Positions 37,384-45,935 are shown, numbered from the stretch's first letter. The stretch is DNA of 58,696 bases from AE-B3B sp964543295 (GCA_964543295.1 CAZIXA010000013.1:1-58696), one strand, 5' to 3'. Notes: generated by a model from the sequence alone, not told the origin. Program-made: numbers and translations.

Positions 37384-38226
37384 TCACGCTATCTTCAGAT
37401 TATCAATTAACCTTATTTCCCCAATCTTTACCGCCACCACAATCAGAACCTCTTTTCCTATTCGTTCTATCTTCCGGAGGGTCTCTGGATCAACCACAGC
37501 CACATAATCTACTTCAGCTAAAGGCTCGGCCTTTATTAAATCTTTCATTTTGGACGCCACCAGCGCTGGATCTCCTTTTCCTTCCATAATCAATTGTTTC
37601 GCCTTTTCTAAAGATTGATGCAGTACTGTAGCTGCATATCTTTCCTCTTTATTTAGATAAGAGTTCCTGGAACTAACGGCTAATCCATCCTTCTCCCTTA
37701 TTGTGGGGAGAACAACAATCTGGGTTCTTAAGTTAAAATCTCTCACCAATCTTTTTACCACCAGGACTTGCTGGTAATCCTTCTGCCCGAAATAGCTAAA
37801 GTCCGGGCTAATTATATTAAAGAGTTTGGTAAGTATAGTACAGACACCCTGGAAATGACCCGGACGTGATAACCCTTCCAGAGTGGAGGAGAGATCTCCC
37901 TCTACCTTAACGAAGGTAGAATAACCATCCGGATACATCTCTTTTCTGGAGGGGGCAAAGACAACATCCACGCCCTCTTGCTTGCACAAATTAATATCTC
38001 GGGATAGATCACGAGGATACCCGTGGTAGTCCTCCCCTGCACCGAATTGAGTGGGGTTTACGAAAATACTTACCACTAGTTCATCACAATCTTGCCGCGC
38101 CCTTTTAATCAAACTGAGGTGACCACCGTGAAGATACCCCATGGTGGGAACAAAACCAATACTCTTTTCTTTCTCTATCCCTTTTATGTAATTCCTCATT
38201 TCGCTGAGGCGCTTGATTAATTCCAT
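37384..38226 (-). CDS. panC: Pantothenate synthetase
   Basis: 280 residues. PTMGYLHGGHLSLIKRA (HxGH ATP-binding motif), FVNPTQFGAGEDYHGYPRD, YFGQKDYQQVLVVKRLVRDF and SSRNSYLNKEER are all diagnostic. The enzyme condenses pantoate and beta-alanine with ATP to give pantothenate, the precursor of coenzyme A. It begins the envelope operon, 10 bases overlapping a small membrane-protein gene and 20 bases before lpxB. Confidence 0.95.
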   Translation of the reverse strand: MELIKRLSEMRNYIKGIEKEKSIGFVPTMGYLHGGHLSLIKRARQDCDELVVSIFVNPTQFGAGEDYHGYPRDLSRDINLCKQEGVDVVFAPSRKEMYPDGYSTFVKVEGDLSSTLEGLSRPGHFQGVCTILTKLFNIISPDFSYFGQKDYQQVLVVKRLVRDFNLRTQIVVLPTIREKDGLAVSSRNSYLNKEERYAATVLHQSLEKAKQLIMEGKGDPALVASKMKDLIKAEPLAEVDYVAVVDPETLRKIERIGKEVLIVVAVKIGEIRLIDNLKIA

Positions 38227-38474
38227 TGACTTGCCTCATTTCTCCCTTTTCTAAGCACTTCTTCCTCAGACAAAACCTCTTTAAAACCAAGCCCTGCCAT
38301 CAAACTTCCTAGAATTGCTTCTTCAGAATGAGATTGGGCGAGCCAATAAACGATTTTTCTCGGAGAAACCTCTTCCATTGCTGTTGAGCTCATATACTTT
38401 TCCAACCATAACTTCCCGACGAAAATGAGCACCACCAGGAAAATAAGAATCCAGCTTATCCACCTTTTCCGCAC
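38217..38474 (-). CDS. Small single-span membrane protein
   Basis: 85 residues. A hydrophobic helix (residues 6-24, ISWILIFLVVLIFVGKLWL) follows two Arg/Lys residues, so it is likely anchored with the tail outside or in the periplasm. The rest (YMSSTAMEEVSPRKIVYWLAQSHSEEAILGSL...) has no motif that I recognise. It overlaps panC by 10 bases, which supports real translation. Function unknown. Confidence 0.55.
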   Translation of the reverse strand: MRKRWISWILIFLVVLIFVGKLWLEKYMSSTAMEEVSPRKIVYWLAQSHSEEAILGSLMAGLGFKEVLSEEEVLRKGRNEASQWN

Positions 38475-38566
38475 CAGTTTCCTCTTTATCCTTCAATTTT
38501 TTCAATCTCTCTTAACACATAGGGACTGATATAAGAACTTAAATCTTCGGTGCTTACCAGAGAAGA

Positions 38567-38815
38567 TCAGAAGACATATTCTGTTCGATGTTCATAAAGA
38601 CAACTTTCTATAAGGTTTATGATTTTATTAAATTTGTCTTCAGCAATATTGTCCCAATCTTCTTCAGAAACTGGTTGAATTTCCCAGCCAAAACCATAAT
38701 TGCTATTCTGCGCAGACCAATAGTATGTTTCCCTTTTATATTCAACCTTACCACCTGCAAGCCAGTCATCAAACTGGTCGCGGTGATATTGGGAATCAAT
38801 AATTATTTTGATCAC
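38567..38815 (-). CDS. Small acidic protein, variable partner of the duplicated cassette
   Basis: 82 residues from a GTG at 38815 that has AGAGGGG about 8 bases upstream. A TTG start at 38845 would add ten residues but lacks an SD. The protein (IIIDSQYHRDQFDDWLAGG..., WDNIAEDKFNKIINLIESCL) is rich in Asp, Glu and aromatic residues and matches no family that I know. Its leader region, including the SD, copies the leader of the gene at 38951-39256 and follows a relic of the C-terminus of the upstream 39259-40041 gene. Immunity- or antitoxin-like behaviour is possible but unproven. Confidence 0.6.
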   Translation of the reverse strand: MIKIIIDSQYHRDQFDDWLAGGKVEYKRETYYWSAQNSNYGFGWEIQPVSEEDWDNIAEDKFNKIINLIESCLYEHRTEYVF

Positions 38816-38822
38816 AATTTCT

Positions 38823-38873
38823 ACCCCTCTTTTCAGTGATTCCAAATTGTTCCCCTCGGTTAGGGTGGATTCT
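38823..38873 (-). pseudogene. Relic of the C-terminus of the 39259 gene
   Basis: In one frame these bases encode HPNRGEQFGITEKRG, close to the last residues VHNERQEQFGIIERGG of the intact gene at 39259-40041. The DNA similarity continues through the ribosome binding site of the next gene. It shows a partial duplication of the cassette end. Confidence 0.6.
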
Positions 38874-38950
38874 AAGCGTGCTCAACTTACATTTCAACAA
38901 TTAAATGAACATAGACTGGGATGAATTTTGGATTATCGGGTATATAAATT

Positions 38951-39256
38951 CTACAATCCTTGGTGTTCCAACCAAGCAGATATGGTATCTTCTTTTTGTT
39001 CCTTCCTAAGCTTTAACGCTTTCCTTTTGATCTTATTAAGCCTAGCGGAATCAACTTTGTTCATATCTACCCATAATCCATCTTCCTCACTTCCTTGCCC
39101 GAATTGTTCACCAGATACTACGAAAATTTCTCCATTGTTTAGAATAAATTGAAGTGCGCCCCAACCTGTAAGATCTTCTTTAGAATCTCTTTCCCTGACG
39201 AATAATATTCCTATTTTATTTGCTCTTTCAATAAAATGTTTTTTTGTGGTATCCAT
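38951..39256 (-). CDS. Hypothetical small protein
   Basis: 101 residues, with a strong GGAGG 7 bases before the ATG and two bases after the stop of the upstream gene, so translation is very likely coupled. The protein contains GWGALQFILNNGEIFVVSGEQFG and a charged, helical C-terminus (RLNKIKRKALKLRKEQKEDTISAWLEHQG). I do not recognise a family. Its tight pairing with the winged-helix/nuclease-like gene suggests a partner or inhibitor function. Confidence 0.7.
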   Translation of the reverse strand: MDTTKKHFIERANKIGILFVRERDSKEDLTGWGALQFILNNGEIFVVSGEQFGQGSEEDGLWVDMNKVDSARLNKIKRKALKLRKEQKEDTISAWLEHQGL

Positions 39257-39258
39257 GT

Positions 39259-40041
39259 TTATCCTCCTCTTTCAATGATCCCAAATTGTTCCTGCCTCTC
39301 GTTATGTACTAAGGCAGAGTTATATAATTCTTCTAACTCTTTATAAAGTTTAAACATAAATCTATGTCCAAACTCCCTAAATGGTGTCTGGTTGATATAT
39401 TGGTTGAATAAATCTTTTTCCTTTGTGCTTGGTCCAATTATAAAAAATCGAGCAGGGAACCTTCTTGGTATTTTCAACAGCCTATCTAAGCCAGACTTTA
39501 CTCTTGTTGTTTCCTCTACTTCAAAAGCGTAAACTGGAAACAACCCGTAATCATCTTCATCAAACCATAAGGTATCTATTTCTCTAATCTTTGCCAAGTT
39601 AGGACCCCTAAAAATATCGGTGCAGTCGGAGACAGTCAAAAAATCTCTTAGCGGTTTACCTTGGAAAGTTCTAATAGTTTGGTCGTGTGGAGGTGCATAA
39701 GTCTCATATCCATAAATTTTCCCGAGTGAGACTAACATTCCTTGAGCAATTCCGTGATCAATCTCTGGTTCTTCAGTAAAATTTTGTGCTCCAGGCTTTA
39801 TCTCAGTTTCTTCTACAACTTTATAAACACCACTTCTCTCTGGCGGCACTGGTTCAAAAATTTTATATTGCCTTACAACTCTTCTGATAGTGTCCTGCCA
39901 AGTTGGATTAGTCTTAGTTTTAGGATGACCTTGTACGATTTTGTTGATCTCAGATAAATGACCTTGCCCACCCAATTCTAATAAGGCGTCTCTCACAACA
40001 TCTTTCCAAGTTAAATTTTGCTTATTCATTTCAGTTGCCAT
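39259..40041 (-). CDS. Winged-helix protein with a possible PD-(D/E)XK-like nuclease domain
   Basis: 260 residues from the ATG at 40041 (SD AAAGGA, 7-8 bases upstream). Residues 5-75 (LTWKDVVRDALLELGGQGHLSEINKIVQGH...) resemble a HARE-HTH or related winged helix. Residues 85-250 include EIDTLWFDEDDYGLFPVYAFEVEETTRVKSGLDRLLK, an acidic D...ExE pattern reminiscent of the restriction-endonuclease fold but with Glu at the usual Lys. A role in DNA cleavage, regulation or defence is possible. Domain assignments are from pattern recognition and need structure comparison. Confidence 0.55.
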   Translation of the reverse strand: MATEMNKQNLTWKDVVRDALLELGGQGHLSEINKIVQGHPKTKTNPTWQDTIRRVVRQYKIFEPVPPERSGVYKVVEETEIKPGAQNFTEEPEIDHGIAQGMLVSLGKIYGYETYAPPHDQTIRTFQGKPLRDFLTVSDCTDIFRGPNLAKIREIDTLWFDEDDYGLFPVYAFEVEETTRVKSGLDRLLKIPRRFPARFFIIGPSTKEKDLFNQYINQTPFREFGHRFMFKLYKELEELYNSALVHNERQEQFGIIERGG

Positions 40042-40247
40042 ACCGAAATCCTTTAGTTTTGCAATTATGTTGCCGTTTGATAACAAGTTCTCTCAATTTA
40101 AAACCAGCATCCAGATAAACATTTATAAGTTTAAATCCCAGTGGCCTCCCTGTCCTGAGTCACCCAACTGTTTCTGACTACATTTGCACATCATATGTCT
40201 CTCTCGTAGTGAAAGCTGAAAAACACTCTTCTTACCATTTTAACACC

Positions 40248-40677
40248 CTACTTTTGTAGCAAGAAGAGAAAAACTAGGTAAATTACTATCAAAACCGCTA
40301 TTGAGCCGTAGAACCAACCTAAGGTTATAGAAAAAATGCCCCTAAATCTTGACTGGACTTTGTCTTTAAATCGGTAAGCATTCATATCGAATAAGTATTC
40401 GTTTGTCTTCAACCTGTTATTGATAACCCATTGATATAGTTTTCTATACATGCGTTCCTGCCATAAGAAATACGCATCTAAAAACCAAAAAACTAACAAA
40501 GGAATGAAGGCGATCCCAACTTGATATTCAGTCCATTTTAACAATAAAGTCACAACGACCAGAGTTATAGCCCCCCCTTTTTATCATAAATGAATTGAAA
40601 CCCATTCGTTTTATGATGTCTTGAATTATATCGATCTCTTTTAGCATATATTCCTTGAGACTTTCCTTATCTTCCAT
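40248..40677 (-). pseudogene. Two-span membrane protein, frameshifted at a G7 tract
   Basis: The first part (ATG at 40677, MEDKESLKEYMLKEIDIIQD... to NSFMIKR) and the second part (AITLVVVTLLLKWTEYQVG..., to the TAA-side end at 40248) are in different frames. They join at an A5-G7 run (minus strand, about 40571-40582). With one base removed, a single protein of about 142 residues results, with membrane helices at VVVTLLLKW...FIPLLVFWFLDAYFLW and FYGSIAVLIVIYLVFLFLL. Families of this type, widespread but uncharacterised, often sit in defence islands. It could be a real knock-out, a phase-variable tract, or a sequencing error. Confidence 0.65.
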
Positions 40678-40861
40678 CCGTATCACTTCTCTTTAACTTT
40701 ATGCCAACTTTCTCCTCAGCACAGTTTTTCGTCTAGGGGCTCCAGCATATACGGCGTTGCAACCTGAAAAAGGCATCTCCCAAAAGACAAGGGCGATAGC
40801 CTGTAATAGATATACTCTGCTACGTAACCTTCTTACTCAGTAACTGTACAAAACATTCTCT

Positions 40862-41263
40862 TCAAGTTAGCCAGTTTTCAATTTTTAGCCCTTGGATTCT
40901 ACCAAAATCGGTATCATCTGAAACAAGAACAAAGTTACGCCACTTCACTACAGAGGCTATCAGAATATCCGCGTCTTCAATGAGTTGTCCCTTATGCTGC
41001 AAATTTGCAAAGGTTTTTGCAGCTTCATCAAAAATAGACTGAGCATCCAGCAATATTACACCAAATTCCTTGCAAAGTAGACCAAATCTGTCTAACTGTG
41101 CTGTGGCGTTTATAGCCAAAAGCCCTCGTTTTGTCTCATAATAACTTATCGCGTTTATAAAAATCTCCTCTCCCCTTACTATGACTTCTTCAGTTTTTTC
41201 CTTTACTTTCTTGTTTCCTTTCAGGATTGCTGTAATGATATTTGTATCGAGAACATATGTCAT
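40862..41263 (-). CDS. PIN-domain toxin (VapC-like ribonuclease)
   Basis: 133 residues. The four acidic residues of the PIN nuclease site are visible: D6 in VLDTNI, E43 in SYYETKRG, D in IEDADILIAS (about residue 98) and D in SDDTDFGRI (about residue 116). Such toxins cleave RNA in a magnesium-dependent way and are blocked by a partner antitoxin. The start overlaps the upstream 119-residue gene by four bases (ATGA), so that protein is the obvious candidate antitoxin, although it lacks a recognisable DNA-binding motif. Confidence 0.9.
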   Translation of the reverse strand: MTYVLDTNIITAILKGNKKVKEKTEEVIVRGEEIFINAISYYETKRGLLAINATAQLDRFGLLCKEFGVILLDAQSIFDEAAKTFANLQHKGQLIEDADILIASVVKWRNFVLVSDDTDFGRIQGLKIENWLT

Positions 41264-41619
41264 TTAAAAAGTGGCCTCCTCGTCACTGCTTCTTCAAAAG
41301 CTTCTCTTTGTTCAGACCTTAACTCATTCAACATGCCAAAAACAGCATCCAACGCGTTCAATTTTTCTACGATCCGCTCCCAATCTTGCACCTCCAAAAC
41401 TTGGACTGGTAGAGAATTCACTGGAGAACTTTTCCACTCAATTATTTCGTCGAAGAGCTGTGACCCCAAATCTTTAGTAACAACTGTGGATCCCGCTGTT
41501 TGGAAAGTTTCCATTTCTCCCTTGATCAAAAAAGTATGTGACATACCTGGAGTCGGTACTCCGACTGTCGGGTCATTAATATCTAATGGCAGTTGATTTC
41601 GTTGTACTGTGACTGACAT
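41260..41619 (-). CDS. Hypothetical protein, candidate antitoxin of the PIN toxin
   Basis: 119 residues with an ATG whose first base overlaps the stop of the TIGR04255 gene (TAATG). Its N-terminal half (MSVTVQRNQLPLDINDPTVGVPTPG...) is Pro and Thr rich, and its C-terminal half (residues 70-119, helical and acidic, LNALDAVFGMLNELRSEQREAFEEA) could wrap a toxin. No known antitoxin family is recognised. Arrangement TIGR04255, this gene, PIN toxin in a tightly overlapping operon is what suggests the pairing. Confidence 0.65.
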   Translation of the reverse strand: MSVTVQRNQLPLDINDPTVGVPTPGMSHTFLIKGEMETFQTAGSTVVTKDLGSQLFDEIIEWKSSPVNSLPVQVLEVQDWERIVEKLNALDAVFGMLNELRSEQREAFEEAVTRRPLFK

Positions 41620-42362
41620 TATTTTATCTCCTCAAACAAAATTCTACTTTTGTCCTTGATACAGGACTCAAAAACTCCTTCAATAGCTGAATGCGCTTGT
41701 TCTATCCATTCTTCGGTCACTTCCATTGATATAGCTTCAGGAATGGCCATAATATGATCAATATCTAATACTATTGATGTCGTATTTGGACTTTCAGGAG
41801 GAGCACTACCTATTGTAACAAGCATTCGATCCTGATCATTGAGATAAGGAATCTCCACCCGAGACATAAAACTCGTACGAAGCTGAGGTAGTTCCTTGGG
41901 TACATAAGGATAAAAATCAACATATTCGCTAAGTTCGACAGATTCGGCCTTGATATTTATTTTGTTGATGTACCTCAGCCCTATCCGCTTAAATCCTTTT
42001 GGGTTAGCAACCTCTCTATACATTTGAAGAGCTTCCAAGACCATTGGCTTAAATTTGGTCCACGCCGGATAAGGCTTTAGTTGATTGACTGCGAGAAGAT
42101 CAGGGGCAACCTGAATCAAAGCAGTTTTGTCTTTTCTGTGGAATTGGACGCGTGGCGGAGCAGGCTCGACTTTGCGCTCAATGCCTTTTTCTGTTGACCG
42201 GAATTGCACGCCTATCCCAACTTGCTGCTTTCTATCTGGGAATTTCTTCTTTACTTTCTCATATATCAATCCCGGTATAGTTAAATCCCATGGCTGACTG
42301 GGAACAAATTGAAATTCACATAGGGCTTCGACCACTGGGGGATTTTTATATCTTCTGGCCAT
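41619..42362 (-). CDS. TIGR04255 family protein
   Basis: 247 residues from the ATG at 42362 (GGAGG 9 bases upstream; a five-residue longer start at 42377 is less likely because the SD lies inside it). NPPVVEALCEFQF at the start, FKRIGLRYINKINI, VDFYPYVPKELPQLRTSFMSRVEI and the C-terminal W-x2-AH-x2-I pattern identify a sporadically distributed family of unknown function that is frequent near toxin and defence genes. It is the first gene of a three-gene overlapping unit with the PIN toxin. Confidence 0.8.
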   Translation of the reverse strand: MARRYKNPPVVEALCEFQFVPSQPWDLTIPGLIYEKVKKKFPDRKQQVGIGVQFRSTEKGIERKVEPAPPRVQFHRKDKTALIQVAPDLLAVNQLKPYPAWTKFKPMVLEALQMYREVANPKGFKRIGLRYINKINIKAESVELSEYVDFYPYVPKELPQLRTSFMSRVEIPYLNDQDRMLVTIGSAPPESPNTTSIVLDIDHIMAIPEAISMEVTEEWIEQAHSAIEGVFESCIKDKSRILFEEIK

Positions 42363-42414
42363 TTTTTGTGCCTCCATTTAAATGAGTTTTGCTTCAACAA
42401 ATGGCTCGAGGATT

Positions 42415-43707
42415 TTAGATGGCGATTTTCTCGAGCGTCTCCTGAAAATCAGGAAAAGAGGTAGCTATACATCCTGAGTCTGAAATTTCTGTCTTTCCAC
42501 GGGCACATAAACCGGCAACAGCCAAGGCCATGGCTATTCGATGATCTCCATGACTCTGGCACTGAGCACCCTCTAGCCTTCCTGCGCCTTTAATTATCAT
42601 TCCGTCCTCTTTTTCTTCAATTTGGGCACCCATCTTGGTTAGCTCGATCTTTACGGCTCTAATTCGATCGGTCTCTTTAACCCTTAGTTCCCGAGCGCCT
42701 CTAATAACCGTTTCTCCTTTTGCAAAACAGGCCACCACCGCCAAGATAGGGATCTCATCAATGAGGCGGGGAATCATCTCTCCCCGGACAACAGCTCCCC
42801 TCAAATTAGCTCCTCTTAACTCTATATCGCCTACCTCCTCTTCACATACTTTCTTTAAATTGAGAATCTCAATATCTGCTCCCATCTGAAGAAGAACATC
42901 GATGAAGCCACGCCGGGTGGGATTCAGTCCCACCTGCAGGATCTTTAATTTTGACCCTTTCAATATGGCGGCTCCCCCCATAAAAAAAGAAGCAGCAGAA
43001 ATATCCCCTGGTACCCAAATATTGGCCCCGGAAAAAGAATTAGTTCCTTCAACACTAACTCTCAAATCATCAACTTCTATTTTTGCTCCCAAAAACTTGA
43101 GCATTCGTTCCGTGTGGTCCCGGGATCGGTAAGGCTCAGTTACTGAAGTTCTACCCTTAGCATAGAGCCCCGCTAACAAGAGACAAGTTTTCACCTGGGC
43201 TGAGGGTATAGGAGAGGAATAGTCCATGGCTTTGAGCCCGTCCCCCAGGATGGTCAAAGGAGGAAACTCACCATTTTTTCGACCAAAGACTCTGGCTCCC
43301 ATTCTCCTCAACGGCTCGACCACTCTCTGCATGGGCCTTTTCCTTAAATACCGATCGCCTGAGAGGACAGAATAGAACTTCTGACCAGCCAGGAGTCCAG
43401 CTAAAAGCCTGATAGTAGTCCCTGAATTGCCGCAGTCAAGAATATTGGCTGGTTCTTTTAGCCCTTTTAATCCTTGCCCGTAAACGAGTAAACCATCCTC
43501 TTCCTCCTTCATCTCGATCCCCATCATTTTCAGGGCGCTCAGGGTAGCCAGACAATCTTTTCCCTTCTGCAAGTCCCTCACCACTGATTTTCCTCTGGCA
43601 ATAGAAGCAAAAATGAGGGCTCGATGGGTGATGGATTTATCTCCCGGCGGGTGAAATTCTCCCTTTAAATACCTTGCCGTAATCACCGAAAGGCTCGGCT
43701 CAGACAC
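42415..43707 (-). CDS. aroA: 3-phosphoshikimate 1-carboxyvinyltransferase (EPSP synthase)
   Basis: 430 residues, full length. PGDKSITHRALI (shikimate-phosphate binding), DCGNSGTTIRLLAGLLAGQ, RYLRKRPM and RVKETDRI are diagnostic of the family. It uses phosphoenolpyruvate to form EPSP in step six of the shikimate pathway. The start GTG overlaps the DAHP synthase stop by one base (TAGTG), showing translational coupling. It is the last gene of the aro operon. Confidence 0.95.
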   Translation of the reverse strand: MSEPSLSVITARYLKGEFHPPGDKSITHRALIFASIARGKSVVRDLQKGKDCLATLSALKMMGIEMKEEEDGLLVYGQGLKGLKEPANILDCGNSGTTIRLLAGLLAGQKFYSVLSGDRYLRKRPMQRVVEPLRRMGARVFGRKNGEFPPLTILGDGLKAMDYSSPIPSAQVKTCLLLAGLYAKGRTSVTEPYRSRDHTERMLKFLGAKIEVDDLRVSVEGTNSFSGANIWVPGDISAASFFMGGAAILKGSKLKILQVGLNPTRRGFIDVLLQMGADIEILNLKKVCEEEVGDIELRGANLRGAVVRGEMIPRLIDEIPILAVVACFAKGETVIRGARELRVKETDRIRAVKIELTKMGAQIEEKEDGMIIKGAGRLEGAQCQSHGDHRIAMALAVAGLCARGKTEISDSGCIATSFPDFQETLEKIAI

Positions 43708-44723
43708 TATCCCTTCCTTCCCAAGGCTCTGGCCACAGACCTAACTTCCTTCATTAACTTTCGAAAATCATCGGGCCGAATAGATTGAAAACCATCAGAC
43801 AATGCTTCCTCGGGCCGGGAATGAACCTCAATCATTAACCCATCACTACCAGCAGCAATGGCTGCCCTGGACATGGGACCAATTAGGTCTCTCTTCCCGG
43901 TAGCATGACTGGGATCAACGATCACCGGAAGATGGCTTAATTGCTTGACCAAGGAAACTGCCGAAAGATCCAGAGTAAAACGAGTACCATCCTCAAAGGT
44001 CCTTATTCCCCTCTCGCAAAGAATGACATTATAATTTCCGCTGGATAAAATATATTCTGCCGACATCAAGAATTCTTTTACCGTAGAGGACATTCCCCGT
44101 TTAAGCAAAACTGGCTTTTTACCTCTTCCTACTTCTTTTAAAAGATCAAAATTCTGCATATTGCGGGCCCCCACCTGGACAATATGAGCGTATCGAGCCA
44201 CTAATTCTACCTGCCTCACATCTCTTGCTTCGGTGACCACAGGAAGATGGGTAATCTCACTCGCCTCCGCTAAGTATTTTAGGCCCTCCTCACCCAGGCC
44301 CTGGAAAGAATAGGGAGAAGTACGAGGTTTGAAGGCACCCCCTCGCAGAATCCTGGCCCCCGCCTCTTTAACCTCTTGGGCAACTTTAAGGAGCTGAGCC
44401 CTGCTTTCTACAGCACAGGGACCAGCCATGACCACAACCTCCTTACCACCTATCTCCACACCCTCTACCTTAACCACCGTATCTTCACTTTTGAATCCCC
44501 GACTGACCAGTTTATAGGGCTGGGAAATTGGCATCACAGACTCTACGATGAACATGGCCTCAAAAATTTCCCGAGACCGGATGGCGTTCTCACCAATGAC
44601 GCCGATTATCGTCCTTTCTGCTCCTTTGGACACATGGGGGGTGAAACCCAGTTCTTTAATCTTGTCGAGCACATGTTGGATCCCTTTTTCCGTGGTTCCC
44701 GGTTTTAAAGTGATAACCATCAC
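43707..44723 (-). CDS. aroF: DAHP synthase, type I-beta with N-terminal regulatory domain
   Basis: 338 residues. Residues 1-75 form a ferredoxin-like regulatory domain (MVITLKPGTTEKGIQHVLDKI...), as in the Thermotoga/Aeropyrum type that senses aromatic amino acids. The catalytic barrel has VVMAGPCAVES, RGGAFKPRTSPYSFQG, VGARNMQNFDLL and VIVDPSHATGKR. It condenses PEP and erythrose 4-phosphate in the first shikimate step. The gene symbol used here follows common practice for this subtype and could equally be written aroG. Confidence 0.93.
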   Translation of the reverse strand: MMVITLKPGTTEKGIQHVLDKIKELGFTPHVSKGAERTIIGVIGENAIRSREIFEAMFIVESVMPISQPYKLVSRGFKSEDTVVKVEGVEIGGKEVVVMAGPCAVESRAQLLKVAQEVKEAGARILRGGAFKPRTSPYSFQGLGEEGLKYLAEASEITHLPVVTEARDVRQVELVARYAHIVQVGARNMQNFDLLKEVGRGKKPVLLKRGMSSTVKEFLMSAEYILSSGNYNVILCERGIRTFEDGTRFTLDLSAVSLVKQLSHLPVIVDPSHATGKRDLIGPMSRAAIAAGSDGLMIEVHSRPEEALSDGFQSIRPDDFRKLMKEVRSVARALGRKG

Positions 44724-44730
44724 ATCTACC

Positions 44731-45792
44731 TCACTCTCCCTTAGGATAAGAGCCTAAAATCTTCAAAAAGAAGCATTCTTCTTCAAGCTCAGCTAAAGCT
44801 TTCTTCACGCTTTCGTCATCCTTGTGACCCATAAAGTCGAGAAAAAAGACGTACTCCCAGGCCTTTCTCTTGGTGGGACGAGACTCTATTTTGGTCAAAT
44901 TAATGGCATGATTTTTAAAGGGCGAAAGCATATCATAAAGTGCCGCCACCCTATCCTTTATGCTGAAAAGAATAGATGTTTTGTCCTGACCGCTCCTTTC
45001 GCTATAATCTCTGCCGATAACGAGGAACCTGGTGTAGTTGCTAGGCCTATCTTCAATATGAGAGGCGATAATTTTTAAACCATAAAGGGAGGCAGCCACA
45101 TCGGAGGCAATAGCCGCTGAATCCCTTTCCTTGGCAGTGGTTTGAGCTGCTCTAGCTGTACTTTCTACTTCCAGCAGCCCTGCCGCGGGAAGATTTTCCT
45201 CCAGCCAGTCCCTGCACTGAGCGAGCGCCTGAGGATGGGAATAGACTTTTCTCACCCCTTTTAAATCTCCCTTACCCAGAAGGTGATGGGAGATCTCCAG
45301 GATAATTTCGGCACAGATCTTAAGATCTGAATCAAGAAACATGTCAAGAGTATGACTTACCACACCCTCGGTAGAATTCTCTACGGGAACAACTCCGAAA
45401 TCAGCCTGTTTCTTTTCTACTTTGGCAAAAATTTGACCAATACTTTTTACGGGAACCAAATCAGCTCCTTCGCCAAAATTCTTAATGGCTGCCAGATGAG
45501 TAAAAGTGGCTGGAGGGCCAAAATAGACAACTTTTTGTCTCTTTTCCAGATCCAGCGAAGTCTTGAGGATGAGGTGGACGATCTTTTCTAATACCTCGTC
45601 AGGCAAGGGCCCTTTATTTTGCTTGATTAACCTCTCCAAAATTTTCCTTTCTCTTCCTGCAGAATAGTACCCCTTCTTCTCTTTCTTTTTAATTCTGGCA
45701 ATCTGCAAAACCTTTTTTGCCCTCTCATTCAATAGATCAACCAGTTCCGAATCAATTGTATCAATCTCACCTCGCAGCTTTTCTATTTGCAT
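44731..45792 (-). CDS. pheA: Bifunctional chorismate mutase / prephenate dehydratase
   Basis: 353 residues, a fused P-protein. Residues 1-85 are an AroQ-type chorismate mutase (LRGEIDTIDSELVDLLNERAKKVLQI). The dehydratase domain (about 88-270) has FGPPATFTHLAAIKNF, VPVENSTEGVVSHTLDMF and ASHIEDRPSNYTRFLVIG. The last 75 residues are the ACT domain that binds phenylalanine for feedback inhibition (FSIKDRVAALYDMLSPF, ESRPTKRKAWEYVFFLDF). It makes phenylpyruvate from chorismate. No tyrA lies in the operon. Confidence 0.94.
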   Translation of the reverse strand: MQIEKLRGEIDTIDSELVDLLNERAKKVLQIARIKKKEKKGYYSAGRERKILERLIKQNKGPLPDEVLEKIVHLILKTSLDLEKRQKVVYFGPPATFTHLAAIKNFGEGADLVPVKSIGQIFAKVEKKQADFGVVPVENSTEGVVSHTLDMFLDSDLKICAEIILEISHHLLGKGDLKGVRKVYSHPQALAQCRDWLEENLPAAGLLEVESTARAAQTTAKERDSAAIASDVAASLYGLKIIASHIEDRPSNYTRFLVIGRDYSERSGQDKTSILFSIKDRVAALYDMLSPFKNHAINLTKIESRPTKRKAWEYVFFLDFMGHKDDESVKKALAELEEECFFLKILGSYPKGE

Positions 45793-45809
45793 TCTTTCCC
45801 TCTCCTAAA

Positions 45810-45934
45810 TTATTCAGCCGCAGATTTACGCTGATAAAGTTCATTATAAACTTCATAAAAACTTCTAAGAATAATATCTAGGATCTCTTTGTGTTTAAAC
45901 CCTCTGTTCATCCGTGTGAATCTGTGGTTAAATA
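45810..45934 (-). mobile_element. MITE-like remnant with a GxxExxY protein start
   Basis: In the 143-base gap between aroQ and pheA, the minus strand encodes MNRGFKHKEILDIILRSFYE and VYNEL, the start of a GxxExxY-type protein, then breaks off after NEL into YQRKSAAE and a stop at 45810. The outer 17-20 bases (CCGCAGATTTACGCTGA on the left, CCACAGATTCACACGGATGA reversed on the right) form imperfect terminal inverted repeats. The whole unit looks like a deletion derivative of a dispersed element that once carried that gene. Confidence 0.6.
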
Positions 45935-45935
45935 T

